From NCBI GenBank assembly GCA_020633335.1, contig JACKDU010000005.1:248001-312000 (forward strand): a DNA stretch of 64,000 nucleotides. The letters are read 5' to 3'. Both the position numbers and the translations under genes were made by a program. The notes below the pieces were generated by a model. That model was not told the origin of the DNA, did no database searches, and saw only the letters and a program-made list of their open reading frames with translations. This DNA is from Myxococcales bacterium. Lineage in GTDB: Bacteria; Myxococcota_A; Polyangia; Nannocystales; Nannocystaceae. Positions 42,355-50,470 of the stretch are shown here, piece after piece; position 1 is the stretch's first letter; each line of letters begins with the position of its first letter.

Positions 42355-42783
42355 ATGAGCGCGGCGACGAGCGGCGGTGGGGCGCGGAGGGGTCCGCGGG
42401 CGGGATGGGCCCGGGTGATCGGCCTCTCCGTCGCGGCAGCGATTTTTTACGGAAGCTGGGCGTATTTCGCCAACCACGAGGTCTCGCGGGCCGCGGGGGC
42501 GCGGGCGGCGGTCGTTCAGGGCGCCTACTCGGCGCTCTCGACCTTCGCGCTCTCCCTCCTGATGGAGCGCCTCTTCCGGGCGGGCCGGAGCCCGGGCTCC
42601 GGCTTTGCGATCGCTGGCGGCGGCGGGATCGCGGTGATGGTGACGACCCTCCTGATCGCCCACACCCTCGCGGGCACGCCCCGCGTGGGGCTGACGATCC
42701 TCCCCTCGCTGGTGGTCGGCGGCTCCTTCTGCCTCGCCTACGCCGGCGGCCTGAGGGCCCTGGCGAGGCGCCAGGGGCCCTGA
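42355..42783 (+). CDS. Small multi-pass membrane protein
   Basis: 142 residues with four hydrophobic helices (about 18-38, 50-70, 80-102, 108-130). The first loop has the segment SWAYFANHEVSRAAGARAAVVQG, and the helix ALSTFALSLLMERLF follows. I have a weak impression of a conserved proteobacterial small membrane family, but no function can be named. The ATG at 42355 lies 14 nt after a TAGGTT hexamer (42335-42340); no Shine-Dalgarno sequence is obvious. The next gene starts 41 bp downstream with its own -10-like hexamer. Confidence 0.7.
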   Translation: MSAATSGGGARRGPRAGWARVIGLSVAAAIFYGSWAYFANHEVSRAAGARAAVVQGAYSALSTFALSLLMERLFRAGRSPGSGFAIAGGGGIAVMVTTLLIAHTLAGTPRVGLTILPSLVVGGSFCLAYAGGLRALARRQGP

Positions 42784-42811
42784 GCGATCGCCCCCCGGTC
42801 GCGGGCGCTGC

Positions 42812-42817
42812 TACCAT
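42812..42817 (+). promoter_or_regulatory. -10-like TACCAT before the EEP lipoprotein
   Basis: TACCAT ends exactly 7 nt before the ATG at 42825, matching the arrangement at 27612, 21850 and 45040. Confidence 0.4.
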
Positions 42818-42824
42818 CGCAGCG

Positions 42825-44114
42825 ATGCTCCGGCCCCTGGCGCTCGCGCTCGCCTCCACCCTCGCCGTCGCCTGCACGCCGGCCGAGCCCCATGACCTCG
42901 GCGATCACCCGGCGGATCAGGTGCGCCTCGCCGACTCGCCGCTCCTCGCCTACCTCGGGGCGGCCTACGCCGGCGGCGATCAGGTGACGCTCGCCGAGCT
43001 CCTGGGCGAGGCCGAGCCGGACTTCAAGGCGGCCCCGGATCCGAGCGCGATCCTCGAGCTCCAGCGCGCCGAGCATGCGGCGCTGCCGGCGATCGACGAC
43101 GGCGTGCACCTCCGCGTGCTCACCCAGAACCTCGGGCTCCTCGATCGCTGGTACCCCTTCACCCACGTCGGCGTCGCCGAGGTCGATCGCCGGCGCGAGC
43201 ACGTGCCGCCGCTCCTCTTCGCCGAGGGCTACGACGTCCTCCTCCTCCAGGAGGTGTGGGAGGACATCGACCTCGAGCGGATCCGCCTGGCGGCCGAGGA
43301 TCGCGGCTACCGAGTCTACGGCGGCTCGTCCAAGCACCACATCGAGCACGGGCTGGCGATCGCGGTGCGCGAGGAGCTCATCGATCCGGACGGCGAGGAG
43401 CGGGTCTCCGAGCGGACCTTCGAGCAGCTCTACGACGTCGAGCGCTTCCCCGGGCCGGGGGTCGCCCGCGGCTTCATCGGCTGGAGCTTCGTCCACGCGC
43501 CCACCGGCCGGCGGATCCACCTCGTCGACACCCACGTCGCCGCCTACGCCGACGCCTGGCGCAACCGCACCTTCCAGGCCCGCGAGGTCGCGCTCCACGT
43601 CCGCCAGCTCCCGGCCGACGAGATCGTGGTCCTCGGCGGCGACTTCAACGCGGGCCCCTACTACCCCGAGGATCGCTTCGGTGACGTCGGCGGCGAGCCG
43701 GTCGGGGAGTGGTGGCGGAACACGATCATGTACCCGGTAATCCTCCACTACGGCGAGGTCTTCGAGACCATGGCCGCCTTCGGCGCGGCCGACGACGTCG
43801 CGGCGATGGACGGCCTCCCGGCCTACGACGCGGTCGCCTGGGACCGCGAGCCCTACGGCGACGCGTCGATCTGCGAGGGGCCGAAGACCGCCTTCTCCTG
43901 GGACTGGTGCGACACCCTGGCCTTTGAGGCAGGCGGCGCGACCGAGTACCCCGCGCGCCTCGACTTCGTCTTCGTCCGCGATCGCGGCGACGACGTGCGG
44001 GTGGTCGACGCGCACCTCGCCAACACCGAGCCGGTGATGCAGGGCGACCGCGCGGTCGAGATCTCCGACCACTACGGATCGGCGGCGACCCTGCGGATCA
44101 GAAGCGCCCGCTGA
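42825..44114 (+). CDS. Endonuclease/exonuclease/phosphatase family lipoprotein
   Basis: 429 residues. Lipobox LAVAC gives Cys 17. The EEP fold motifs are in order: TQNLGL near 100, LLQEVWED near 141 (metal-binding Glu), DTHVA near 235, GGDFNAGP near 271 (Asp/Asn), RLDFVFVRD near 385 and SDHYG near 414 (catalytic His). This resembles neutral sphingomyelinase or other phosphodiesterase members more than AP endonucleases. Lipid anchoring puts it outside the cytoplasm, so lipid head groups or extracellular nucleic acids are likelier substrates; inference only. Its last 17 bp overlap the convergent gene. Confidence 0.88.
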   Translation: MLRPLALALASTLAVACTPAEPHDLGDHPADQVRLADSPLLAYLGAAYAGGDQVTLAELLGEAEPDFKAAPDPSAILELQRAEHAALPAIDDGVHLRVLTQNLGLLDRWYPFTHVGVAEVDRRREHVPPLLFAEGYDVLLLQEVWEDIDLERIRLAAEDRGYRVYGGSSKHHIEHGLAIAVREELIDPDGEERVSERTFEQLYDVERFPGPGVARGFIGWSFVHAPTGRRIHLVDTHVAAYADAWRNRTFQAREVALHVRQLPADEIVVLGGDFNAGPYYPEDRFGDVGGEPVGEWWRNTIMYPVILHYGEVFETMAAFGAADDVAAMDGLPAYDAVAWDREPYGDASICEGPKTAFSWDWCDTLAFEAGGATEYPARLDFVFVRDRGDDVRVVDAHLANTEPVMQGDRAVEISDHYGSAATLRIRSAR

Positions 44115-44946
44115 GCGCGAGCCCCTGGGCGCCGGGGCCGATCAGCGGGGTGACGGCGATCTGGTGGTCGTCGAGGCCGCGCCGGCGGCCGGTCTCGCGG
44201 GCGACGAGCATGCTCCCCGCGATCACGGCGCCGGCGCTGATGAAGTAGCTCGACTCGAGGTAGGCGTAGGCGCAGGCGTTGCTCTCGCAGCCGCGCGTCC
44301 AGGGGAGGAAGAGCGCGCGGGTCAGGCCCCAGAGGCCGAGGCCGCCGCCGAGGAGGCCGATCCCCAGGCGTCGCCGCCGACGATCGGGGGCGAGGCCGAG
44401 GGCGCCCTCGGCCCGGCCCTTGCGGTGGGCGCCACCGGCGAGGAGGCCGACGCCCGCGAGGGTCGGCGCGTTGAAGAAGGCGGTCGCCATGAAGAAGGGT
44501 CCGACGCTCCAGCGGCCGTAGGGATCGCGGGGGTGGAGGCCGGCGGCGGTGGCGAGGAAGACGTCGATGCCGACGCGGCCGGCGAGGCCGATCCCGCTCA
44601 GGACCGCGCCGGCGATCGTCAGGCCGCGGCCGGCGCGGGGCGAGGCGACGGGCTGGCGCGTGGCGGGGGAGGGCGCGGGGGAGGGGGCGGGCGCCTCGGA
44701 GGTGGGGAGGTCGCCGCCGACCTCGGCGCTCGCCGGGAGGGGCGCGGCCTCGCTCGTGGCCGCGTCGACGTCCGCCGCAGCGTCGTCGCTCGTCGCTTCG
44801 GCGCTCGTCGCTTCGGCGTCGCCGCTCGCGGGCGCCGCGTCGTCGCCCGCAGGCTCGTCAGCGCTCACCTGCGCGGAGGACGGATCGACGTCACCATCTT
44901 CGGGGGCGCCGTGGAGGACGAGCGCGAGCGCGAGGGCGTGCACCAT
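44098..44946 (-). CDS. Exported acidic protein with membrane helices and GRF tail
   Basis: 282 residues. A signal-like start, MVHALALALVLHG, is followed by an Asp/Glu/Ala/Pro/Ser-rich segment (20-100) and a C-terminal half with four hydrophobic stretches (GLTIAGAVLSGIGLAGRVGI, FFMATAFFNAPTLAGVGLLAG, GIGLLGGGLGLWGLTRALFL, YFISAGAVIAGSMLVA). The final GAQGLALSGRF matches the tail of the protein at 13599-14543. Function unknown. TAGCCT lies 10 nt before the ATG with TGGACC 18 bp further up. The stop overlaps the end of the EEP gene by 17 bp on the opposite strand. Confidence 0.75.
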   Translation of the reverse strand: MVHALALALVLHGAPEDGDVDPSSAQVSADEPAGDDAAPASGDAEATSAEATSDDAAADVDAATSEAAPLPASAEVGGDLPTSEAPAPSPAPSPATRQPVASPRAGRGLTIAGAVLSGIGLAGRVGIDVFLATAAGLHPRDPYGRWSVGPFFMATAFFNAPTLAGVGLLAGGAHRKGRAEGALGLAPDRRRRRLGIGLLGGGLGLWGLTRALFLPWTRGCESNACAYAYLESSYFISAGAVIAGSMLVARETGRRRGLDDHQIAVTPLIGPGAQGLALSGRF

Positions 44947-45003
44947 GCGTCGCCAGAGGCTAGCGCAAGTGGGATCGCGCGGTCCATCGGAGGATCGGGG
45001 CCC

Positions 45004-45032
45004 TTGGCCCCGGACGCCTTCGCCGGTAGCCT
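45004..45032 (+). promoter_or_regulatory. Promoter of the VWA lipoprotein
   Basis: TTGGCC (45004-45009), 17 bp, TAGCCT (45027-45032), 7 nt, ATG 45040. Predicted leaderless. Confidence 0.5.
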
Positions 45033-45039
45033 GCGAGCG

Positions 45040-46284
45040 ATGGCTTGGATCGGCGTGGGCGGTCGCCAGGGGCAGGGGTTCGCGGGGATCGTCGGCCTCG
45101 CGCTGGTCGCCGCCTGCTTCGTCGATCCGGGGCCGCCGCCGGCGGCGGACTCCGACGGGACGACCACCGGCGACGGGAGCACCAGCGCCGCGGCGACGAC
45201 GATCATGCTGCCGACGACCAGCTCCGGCGGCGAGACCAGCGGCGGCAGCGGCTCGGAGTGCTCGGACGGCTGCGGCCTGGGCGAGACCTGCGTCGACGGC
45301 GTGTGTGTGCCGGCGAGCTGCGCCCCGGAGGCGGTGGCCCGGACCTTCGCGGCCCCGGCGGTGGTCTTCAGCGTCGACAAGTCGCGGTCGATGAGCCTCA
45401 ACACCTGGGACGACGACGGCGACGCGAACACCCCCGAGGTCACGCGCTGGACGACGATCCGGGAGGCGCTGATCGCCGCCGCCATGACCTGGGGCGAGGT
45501 GGAGTTCGGCCTCAAGCTCTTCCCGGATCTCGGGGTGCCGTCGACCTACACCGCCGACGCCTGCGCGATCTCGGCGGCGGTCAACGCCCCGGTCGGCCCC
45601 AACGGCGCCGCCGCGCTGAACATGATCCTGCCGGCCACCGACGACGGGGTCGGCGGCGGGACCCCGGCGAAGGCGGGGATCGAGGTCGCGGTCGCCCACC
45701 TCCAGGGCGTCGGTGAGGCCGCGCCGAGGCGGCCGCGCTTCGTGATCGTCGTGATCGACGGCGCCGCCAACTGCCGGGCCGACGCGGTCGACGACCTCGA
45801 GCGCTTCGAGACCTACGACGCGGGGGTGCTCGACGCGGCGGCGGCCGGCCTGATGAGCGGATCGCCGGTCGCGGTGATCGGCGTCGACATCAGCGCCGAG
45901 CTCACGCCGGCGATGACCGACGGCCAGCCCGACGGGGTCAACGTCTCGGCCCTCCTCGACGACCTCGCGCTCGCCGGCGGGCTCGCCCGCGGCGGCGCCG
46001 AGCGCTACTACAACACCCACGACGCGGCGACGGTGAAGTCGTCGCTGGCGGAGCTGATCGGCGGGATGGTCTGCACGGTGGTCGTCGATCCGCCGCACCC
46101 GAGCTCGGTCCTCGCCGGGCTCCTCGCGGGGGGCGAGGCGGCGCCGATGCTCGACCCGACGGCCTGCGGGCTCGAGAACGGCTGGTACGACGCGGGGGGC
46201 GGGCGCCTGCGGCTCTGCGGGGCGCTCTGCGAGCTCTATCGGGCGGGCGGCGAGCTCTCCCTGCAATTCGAGTGCGGGATGTAG
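45040..46284 (+). CDS. VWA-domain lipoprotein with Cys module
   Basis: 414 residues. Lipobox LVAAC gives Cys 26. A Thr/Ser/Gly linker (30-70) leads to a disulfide module, CSDGCGLGETCVDGVCV, closely matched by CPSGCLAGETCVADGVCAC in the lipoprotein at 50471. The VWA domain begins near 105 with the MIDAS motif DKSRS (about 113-117) and includes FVIVVIDGAANCRADAVDD and VAVIGVDISAE. The C-terminus has further cysteines (DPTACGLENGW, LCGALCELYR). It is probably a surface protein binding a ligand through a metal site. It is the last core-genome gene before the low-GC island. Confidence 0.85.
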   Translation: MAWIGVGGRQGQGFAGIVGLALVAACFVDPGPPPAADSDGTTTGDGSTSAAATTIMLPTTSSGGETSGGSGSECSDGCGLGETCVDGVCVPASCAPEAVARTFAAPAVVFSVDKSRSMSLNTWDDDGDANTPEVTRWTTIREALIAAAMTWGEVEFGLKLFPDLGVPSTYTADACAISAAVNAPVGPNGAAALNMILPATDDGVGGGTPAKAGIEVAVAHLQGVGEAAPRRPRFVIVVIDGAANCRADAVDDLERFETYDAGVLDAAAAGLMSGSPVAVIGVDISAELTPAMTDGQPDGVNVSALLDDLALAGGLARGGAERYYNTHDAATVKSSLAELIGGMVCTVVVDPPHPSSVLAGLLAGGEAAPMLDPTACGLENGWYDAGGGRLRLCGALCELYRAGGELSLQFECGM

Positions 46285-46308
46285 CGGGCGCCCGGGATAG
46301 TAGTCGTC

Positions 46309-46332
46309 GGCGAGGCGGCGAGGCGGCGAGGC
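46309..46332. repeat. Three tandem copies of GGCGAGGC at the island edge
   Basis: Three 8-bp units follow one another 25 bp after the VWA stop, at the point where base composition drops. It may mark the integration junction or be slippage in GC-rich DNA. Confidence 0.6.
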
Positions 46333-46353
46333 GAAGATGTGCCGAGCGCATGA

Positions 46354-46500
46354 CATCCGCCGAGTCCACAATATCAAGCCCAAACGCGGAAGAACGCTAC
46401 TCTGAGGCTGAAGAGCGTCCGCGAGGAGACGTTCCAGGTCGCGCAGCCGACGCAGATCCGCGCTGACGCCGACTTCCGCTGGAACAAGAAGTTGCGCTAG
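46354..46500 (+). pseudogene. Possible 3' remnant of a gene at the island's left end
   Basis: After an in-frame TGA (46351-46353) a 48-codon frame without ATG or GTG start runs to TAG 46498-46500. It ends with a natural-looking C-terminus (LKSVREETFQVAQPTQIRAD to WNKKLR) and has the lower-GC codon use of the island. It could be the tail of a gene truncated when the island inserted or decayed. I cannot identify a family. Confidence 0.25.
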
Positions 46501-46503
46501 AGT
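46498..46503 (+). promoter_or_regulatory. -10-like TAGAGT before the island operon
   Basis: TAGAGT with TTCCGC 18 bp upstream. The start codon is 26 bp further on behind AGGAG (46518-46522), so this operon has a leader and a Shine-Dalgarno sequence, unlike most neighbours. Confidence 0.35.
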
Positions 46504-46529
46504 CGCGCCCCGCAAGCAGGAGAGCCTGG

Positions 46530-47657
46530 ATGCCCCGCGTATCGTTCACCGCACGAGATTTCCGTGTCCTCAAGAATCTAGTCTGGGAGCCTGAGGGGGT
46601 CTGTCTGCTCGCGGGCGCGAATGGCGCCGGGAAGACGTCAACGTTGAACATCTTGGAGTTTCTCAGCGCGCTCTTCCGGCGCGGGCACGAAGCAGCATTT
46701 AGCGCCGTCGGGGGAGGCGGACTCCACAACCTAGATGCCGATCCAAAGGAGCCGGTCGAGTTTCGCGTCGAACTCCACGATATTGTCTGGCGCCTCCAAT
46801 TTCCGATATCCAGCATGGGCCTACGGGGAACGTACGGTGAGGAGTTGCATCGCGGTGACGAAGTAGTTCTCCGCGCGCCAATGTTCGCAGAGACATGGTA
46901 CCTTGGGAACGAGGAACTACCTCACGAAGACGAGCGTTGCTGCGCAAGGCGACTCTGGGACCGGGGAGATGCGAAGTGGATGCAGCCGCTAGTTGACGCA
47001 TTGGAGGGTGTTCGCGTCTACGGGACATATTGGCTGAATCATGTGAAGCGACCAGAGGCGACCAGCCTACGTCACTCGTTTCTTCATGGGACGGGGCGAA
47101 ACCTGTGGTCAGTCTTGTCGAACTGGAAGGCGTCGCCGATTCGATACCAAGGGCAATATGACTGGGTGATTCGGCATGCGAAGCGCGCGTTCCCGGACAT
47201 CATGGGGACAATCGAGTTTGATCGAGGGCTGGCCTATCTTTTTCGGCCCAATGACTCGGATCCCGCGAATGGCCTCTCGCCTGATCTCGCTGCAGATGGT
47301 CTTCTCACCGGTCTCCTGCACTTGACCGCGGTCGCTGGCGCGCGCGACGGCTCGATCATCGCCTTTGACGAGTTCGAAAACCAACTCCACCCCTACGCAA
47401 TTCGCGGGCTCCTTCAGGCGATACGTGAAGAGGCGGAGAGGCGTGACCTCACGATCATCATGACGACTCACTCCCCCGTAGTCATGAACGAATTCCGCAG
47501 AGAACCAGAGAAGCTGCACGTGCTAACAGGCGATGAACGCCAACCTTATTCCCTCATTGAACTCCTGGGCGCGGACGCTCTCCTCCAAGCGCGTTTGGGG
47601 GAACTCTACGAGCAACTCGACTTCGCCGCCCCATCTGTGGCTCCGGAATTCGCGTAA
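46530..47657 (+). CDS. ABC/AAA15-type ATPase of a candidate defence module
   Basis: 375 residues. The N-terminus FTARDFRVLKNLVWEPEGV leads into the P-loop GANGAGKT (29-36), as in OLD/RecF/SMC-like ATPases. Walker B is IIAFDEFENQLHP (Asp-Glu near 279-280) and the switch histidine lies in TTHSPVV near 312. The middle (100-230) is variable. Such single ATPases paired with a TOPRIM-type nuclease form OLD, Gabija, PARIS and related anti-phage systems. AGGAG lies 7 nt before the ATG. The stop and the next start overlap (TAATG, 47655-47659). The GC content is clearly lower than the core (hand count 36 of 60 bases at 46801-46860), indicating horizontal acquisition. Confidence 0.85.
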   Translation: MPRVSFTARDFRVLKNLVWEPEGVCLLAGANGAGKTSTLNILEFLSALFRRGHEAAFSAVGGGGLHNLDADPKEPVEFRVELHDIVWRLQFPISSMGLRGTYGEELHRGDEVVLRAPMFAETWYLGNEELPHEDERCCARRLWDRGDAKWMQPLVDALEGVRVYGTYWLNHVKRPEATSLRHSFLHGTGRNLWSVLSNWKASPIRYQGQYDWVIRHAKRAFPDIMGTIEFDRGLAYLFRPNDSDPANGLSPDLAADGLLTGLLHLTAVAGARDGSIIAFDEFENQLHPYAIRGLLQAIREEAERRDLTIIMTTHSPVVMNEFRREPEKLHVLTGDERQPYSLIELLGADALLQARLGELYEQLDFAAPSVAPEFA

Positions 47658-48577
47658 TGGGTCGTGTTGCATTGGTCCCCACAGGGCAGATGGAGTGGCG
47701 TGGGCTCGCGGACGCGCTGCTCAGACTCTTTCCTGATAGTGAGTTTGTCGCCATACCACCCGCGGGCCCTCTCGACTCGTTCACATCCTGTGATGTGAGG
47801 AAGCTCGTCGACAGGCTCCAAGAGAACAACGCGGACCGCCTACTCCGACGAGCTGCAGTCGAGGCGATGAAGGGGGGGCGCCAGCGCTTCGACCTGGTTG
47901 TCATCCTGGACGACTTGGAGCTCGAAAACGTCGGCCAGCCGGGTCTGGTGGTTGATGTGATGCGGAGAGCGGTGTCGAAGCACCTCGACGCGCTCCCCAC
48001 GAACGATCCGGGTTTGCGGCGGCGCACCGCGGAGGCGCTCGTGAACAAGGTCTCGTTCCACCTTGCCAAGCCGATGACCGAATCCTGGATCTTCGGCGAT
48101 CCCCAAGGCCACGTGAACGCCGGAGCGAGGATTGGGCAGCCGAAGCTCCGAGCGGGAATCGATCTCGAGGAATTTGAGACCGATGACGCGGAATACGCAG
48201 CTGCGGGTGGCCATTGTTGTGCAGCGTGGCTCGCACTTCCAGAAGACAAGCGGCGAGAATGTCGCCCGTTGTGGCTTCGACCGGCGGAACGGACGCGACA
48301 CCCCAAAGCCTACATGGCCTGGCTCTGTCGTTCCCCCAATGAGCGGAATTGTACAGTCTATCGAGAGTCCCATGAAGGAGCACGTGCCCTGGGTCTCCTT
48401 GAATGGAGCGAGGTCTTGGGCCCTGATCTGGACAAGATGCCGTTTCTCCGAGCGCTCGTCGAGGATCTCGCGGATGGGCTCGATCAGGAGCCCGCGGTCG
48501 GTCCAATCTACACCCGGGGGGCACCGGAGACGTGTCGATTCACCCGACGAGAAGCACCCCTTCTGCGGAACATATGA
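47657..48577 (+). CDS. DUF4276/TOPRIM-like partner of the island ATPase
   Basis: 306 residues. The start MGRVALVPTGQMEWRGLADA has the layout of a first TOPRIM/DUF4276 strand followed by an acidic residue (Glu 13) in a helix. VVILDDLELEN carries Asp 85, Asp 86 and Glu 88 where TOPRIM folds have their DxD. The C-terminal half (HPKAYMAWLCR, RALGLLEWSEVL, MPFLRALVEDLADGL) resembles segments I associate with DUF4276 proteins. If correct, it is the metal-dependent nuclease of a two-gene system. The assignment rests on pattern, not on a search. It is translationally coupled to the ATPase gene. Confidence 0.65.
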   Translation: MGRVALVPTGQMEWRGLADALLRLFPDSEFVAIPPAGPLDSFTSCDVRKLVDRLQENNADRLLRRAAVEAMKGGRQRFDLVVILDDLELENVGQPGLVVDVMRRAVSKHLDALPTNDPGLRRRTAEALVNKVSFHLAKPMTESWIFGDPQGHVNAGARIGQPKLRAGIDLEEFETDDAEYAAAGGHCCAAWLALPEDKRRECRPLWLRPAERTRHPKAYMAWLCRSPNERNCTVYRESHEGARALGLLEWSEVLGPDLDKMPFLRALVEDLADGLDQEPAVGPIYTRGAPETCRFTRREAPLLRNI

Positions 48578-48682
48578 CCCCTGGCGAGTCTCGCGGTCGC
48601 GTGCCGGCTGGTCGAGGAATTACCGCAATCGCCGCCATCGTGTGGCGTCAGCGCCAGGAATCGTGATGGAGTGGATGGCCTC
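48578..48682. other. Right-hand end of the island, 105 bp
   Basis: It contains CCTGGCG (48580-48586) and its inverse CGCCAGG (48652-48658), 65 bp apart. GC content returns to core level after about 48680. No gene or attachment site is recognised. Confidence 0.35.
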
Positions 48683-50404
48683 CTAGGGCTGGAGGAGCGT
48701 CGACATGTCGATCCGCCGGCGCTCGCGGATCGCCCGGCCGACGATCTCGCCCTCGACGACCTCATAGCCGAGGAGCGCGAAGATCCGCTCGCCGAGGAAG
48801 ATCGGCCGCGAGTTGCCGTACCAGTCGACGCACGAGCTCACGCAGCGCTCGCCGCGGCCGGCCTGGAGATCGGCGGGGAGGAGCCCCATCCGGGTGAGCG
48901 CGAGGTCGTCGACCCGGAGGAAGAGGAGGCCGAGGGAGGGCTTCCAGAGGTGGGCGGCGCCGGGCTCCCAGGCGGCCCGCACGGGCAGCCCGAGGATCGC
49001 CTCGCCGGGCTCGCTCGGACGGAAGAAGAAGCCGTGGCTGCGGAGCTCGCCCTGATCGACGCCGAGGAGCGTGAAGTGGCCGACCGCCTCGGTGTGCGGG
49101 CCGAGGGCGAGCGAGGTGAGGCGGAGCGCCTGGCGATCGCCGCCGACGACCAGGGCGGCGTCGCCGAGCGCCTCGATCCGATCGACCGGGTGATCGAGGG
49201 GGACGCGCTCGACCGCGGCGTCCGCCTGGTCGGCGGCGACCACGAGGACCTCGCCCGCGCTCGGGTCCCCGTTCCAGCCCCAGGTTCTCCCTGTCCCATA
49301 GAGCAGGTACTCTCCGACGAAGCGGTTGTGGAGGCTGCCGGAGGCGTCGGCCGGCGCGGGGAGCTCGCGGTAGAGGCCGCTCGGCGCGGCGACCATCCGA
49401 CCGTCGAGGGCGGCGAGCGGGAGGTGGAGGAGGCGCAGCGGCCCGCCGGCCCACTCGCCGCGCCACATCCCGTCGCCGTAGCCGGCGTCGCGGACGACGA
49501 CGCGGAGCTGGCCGTCGGCCTCGCGGAACGAGAATTGATCGACCGGCATCCCCTGCGCGCGGATCCCGGTCATCGGCCCGCCGTCGAGGGGGAGGCGGAA
49601 GAGCGCGCCCTCGTTCGCCCGGCTGCTCTCCCAGATGTAGTCGGGGCCCTCGGCCCAGACGTAGACCGCGCTCGGCGAGACGTAGAAGGAGCGGGCCGAC
49701 CCGCCGCGGATCCCCCGGGCCTCGCAGCCCAGGCGGGTCGGGCTCAGGTCGCAGGTGACGACCGCGTGGATCATGTCGCCGCCGAGTCCCGGGACGATCT
49801 CGGAGTCGTCGAGGAGCGGCGCCCAGGCGCCGCGGCGGGGCCGCTCGTCGTCGGGCCGCCAGATGCTCGGCGGCCGGCTCGGGGCGCCGGGCGGCTGCCA
49901 CTGGGGCACGTAGAAGACCAGCTTGTCGCCGATCAGGCGGCTCGCGTAGTTGCGCGACGAGAAGTAGTCGCTCGAGCTCAGGAAGAAGGAGCCGGCCCGG
50001 CTGAGCCCGCCCTGGGGGTCGATCCGAAAGAGCGCGAGCTCGGTCGCGCGCAGCTTGTAGGAGTAGCCGATGACGACGATCGTCCCGTCGTGGATCAGCA
50101 TCTCGTCGTACCAGGCGTGGTCGCGCCGGCGGGTCGTTCGGGGGACGTCGAGCACCGCGATCGGATCGAGGCGATCGCCGCCGACCCGGACGGTGAAGAG
50201 GCGGCCGCGGCGGAGGACCACGAGGTGGTCGCCGTGGACCTTGACGATCCCGCCCTCGTCGACCCCCTGCTCCTGGTTGTTGGTGATCGACGCCGGCAGC
50301 TCGGGCTGGTGGGAGCCCGCGGGCTTCTTGCAGGCGCCGCTGAGGAGCGCCGCGGCCGCGAGCCCGACGAGCGCCTGGGTCGGGCTGCGTCTGCGTCTGT
50401 GCAT
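48683..50404 (-). CDS. Lipoprotein with a C-terminal beta-propeller domain
   Basis: 573 residues. Lipobox LLSGAC gives Cys 25. Soon after, SITNNQEQGVDEGGIVKVHG and LVVLRRGRLFTV match the start of the secreted beta-propeller family (Beta_propel, PF09826 type), and blade-like strands repeat to the end (LIGDKLVFYVPQW, EYLLYGTGRTWGW, LGERIFALLGYEVV). Proteins of this family are extracellular and of unknown role. The ATG at 50404 has TATCCT 10 nt upstream and no Shine-Dalgarno sequence. The gene is divergent from the Cys-rich lipoprotein. The island lies just beyond its stop, so its 3' end was not damaged by insertion. Confidence 0.87.
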   Translation of the reverse strand: MHRRRRSPTQALVGLAAAALLSGACKKPAGSHQPELPASITNNQEQGVDEGGIVKVHGDHLVVLRRGRLFTVRVGGDRLDPIAVLDVPRTTRRRDHAWYDEMLIHDGTIVVIGYSYKLRATELALFRIDPQGGLSRAGSFFLSSSDYFSSRNYASRLIGDKLVFYVPQWQPPGAPSRPPSIWRPDDERPRRGAWAPLLDDSEIVPGLGGDMIHAVVTCDLSPTRLGCEARGIRGGSARSFYVSPSAVYVWAEGPDYIWESSRANEGALFRLPLDGGPMTGIRAQGMPVDQFSFREADGQLRVVVRDAGYGDGMWRGEWAGGPLRLLHLPLAALDGRMVAAPSGLYRELPAPADASGSLHNRFVGEYLLYGTGRTWGWNGDPSAGEVLVVAADQADAAVERVPLDHPVDRIEALGDAALVVGGDRQALRLTSLALGPHTEAVGHFTLLGVDQGELRSHGFFFRPSEPGEAILGLPVRAAWEPGAAHLWKPSLGLLFLRVDDLALTRMGLLPADLQAGRGERCVSSCVDWYGNSRPIFLGERIFALLGYEVVEGEIVGRAIRERRRIDMSTLLQP

Positions 50405-50435
50405 GGGGGCGTCCAGGATACACGGCGCGCTCGCC

Positions 50436-50464
50436 TTGAGCGGCCCGGCGATCTGACCGACACT
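50436..50464 (+). promoter_or_regulatory. Promoter of the Cys-rich lipoprotein
   Basis: TTGAGC (50436-50441), 17 bp, GACACT (50459-50464), 6 nt, GTG 50471. It supports a leaderless GTG start. Confidence 0.45.
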
Positions 50465-50470
50465 CGGGAG

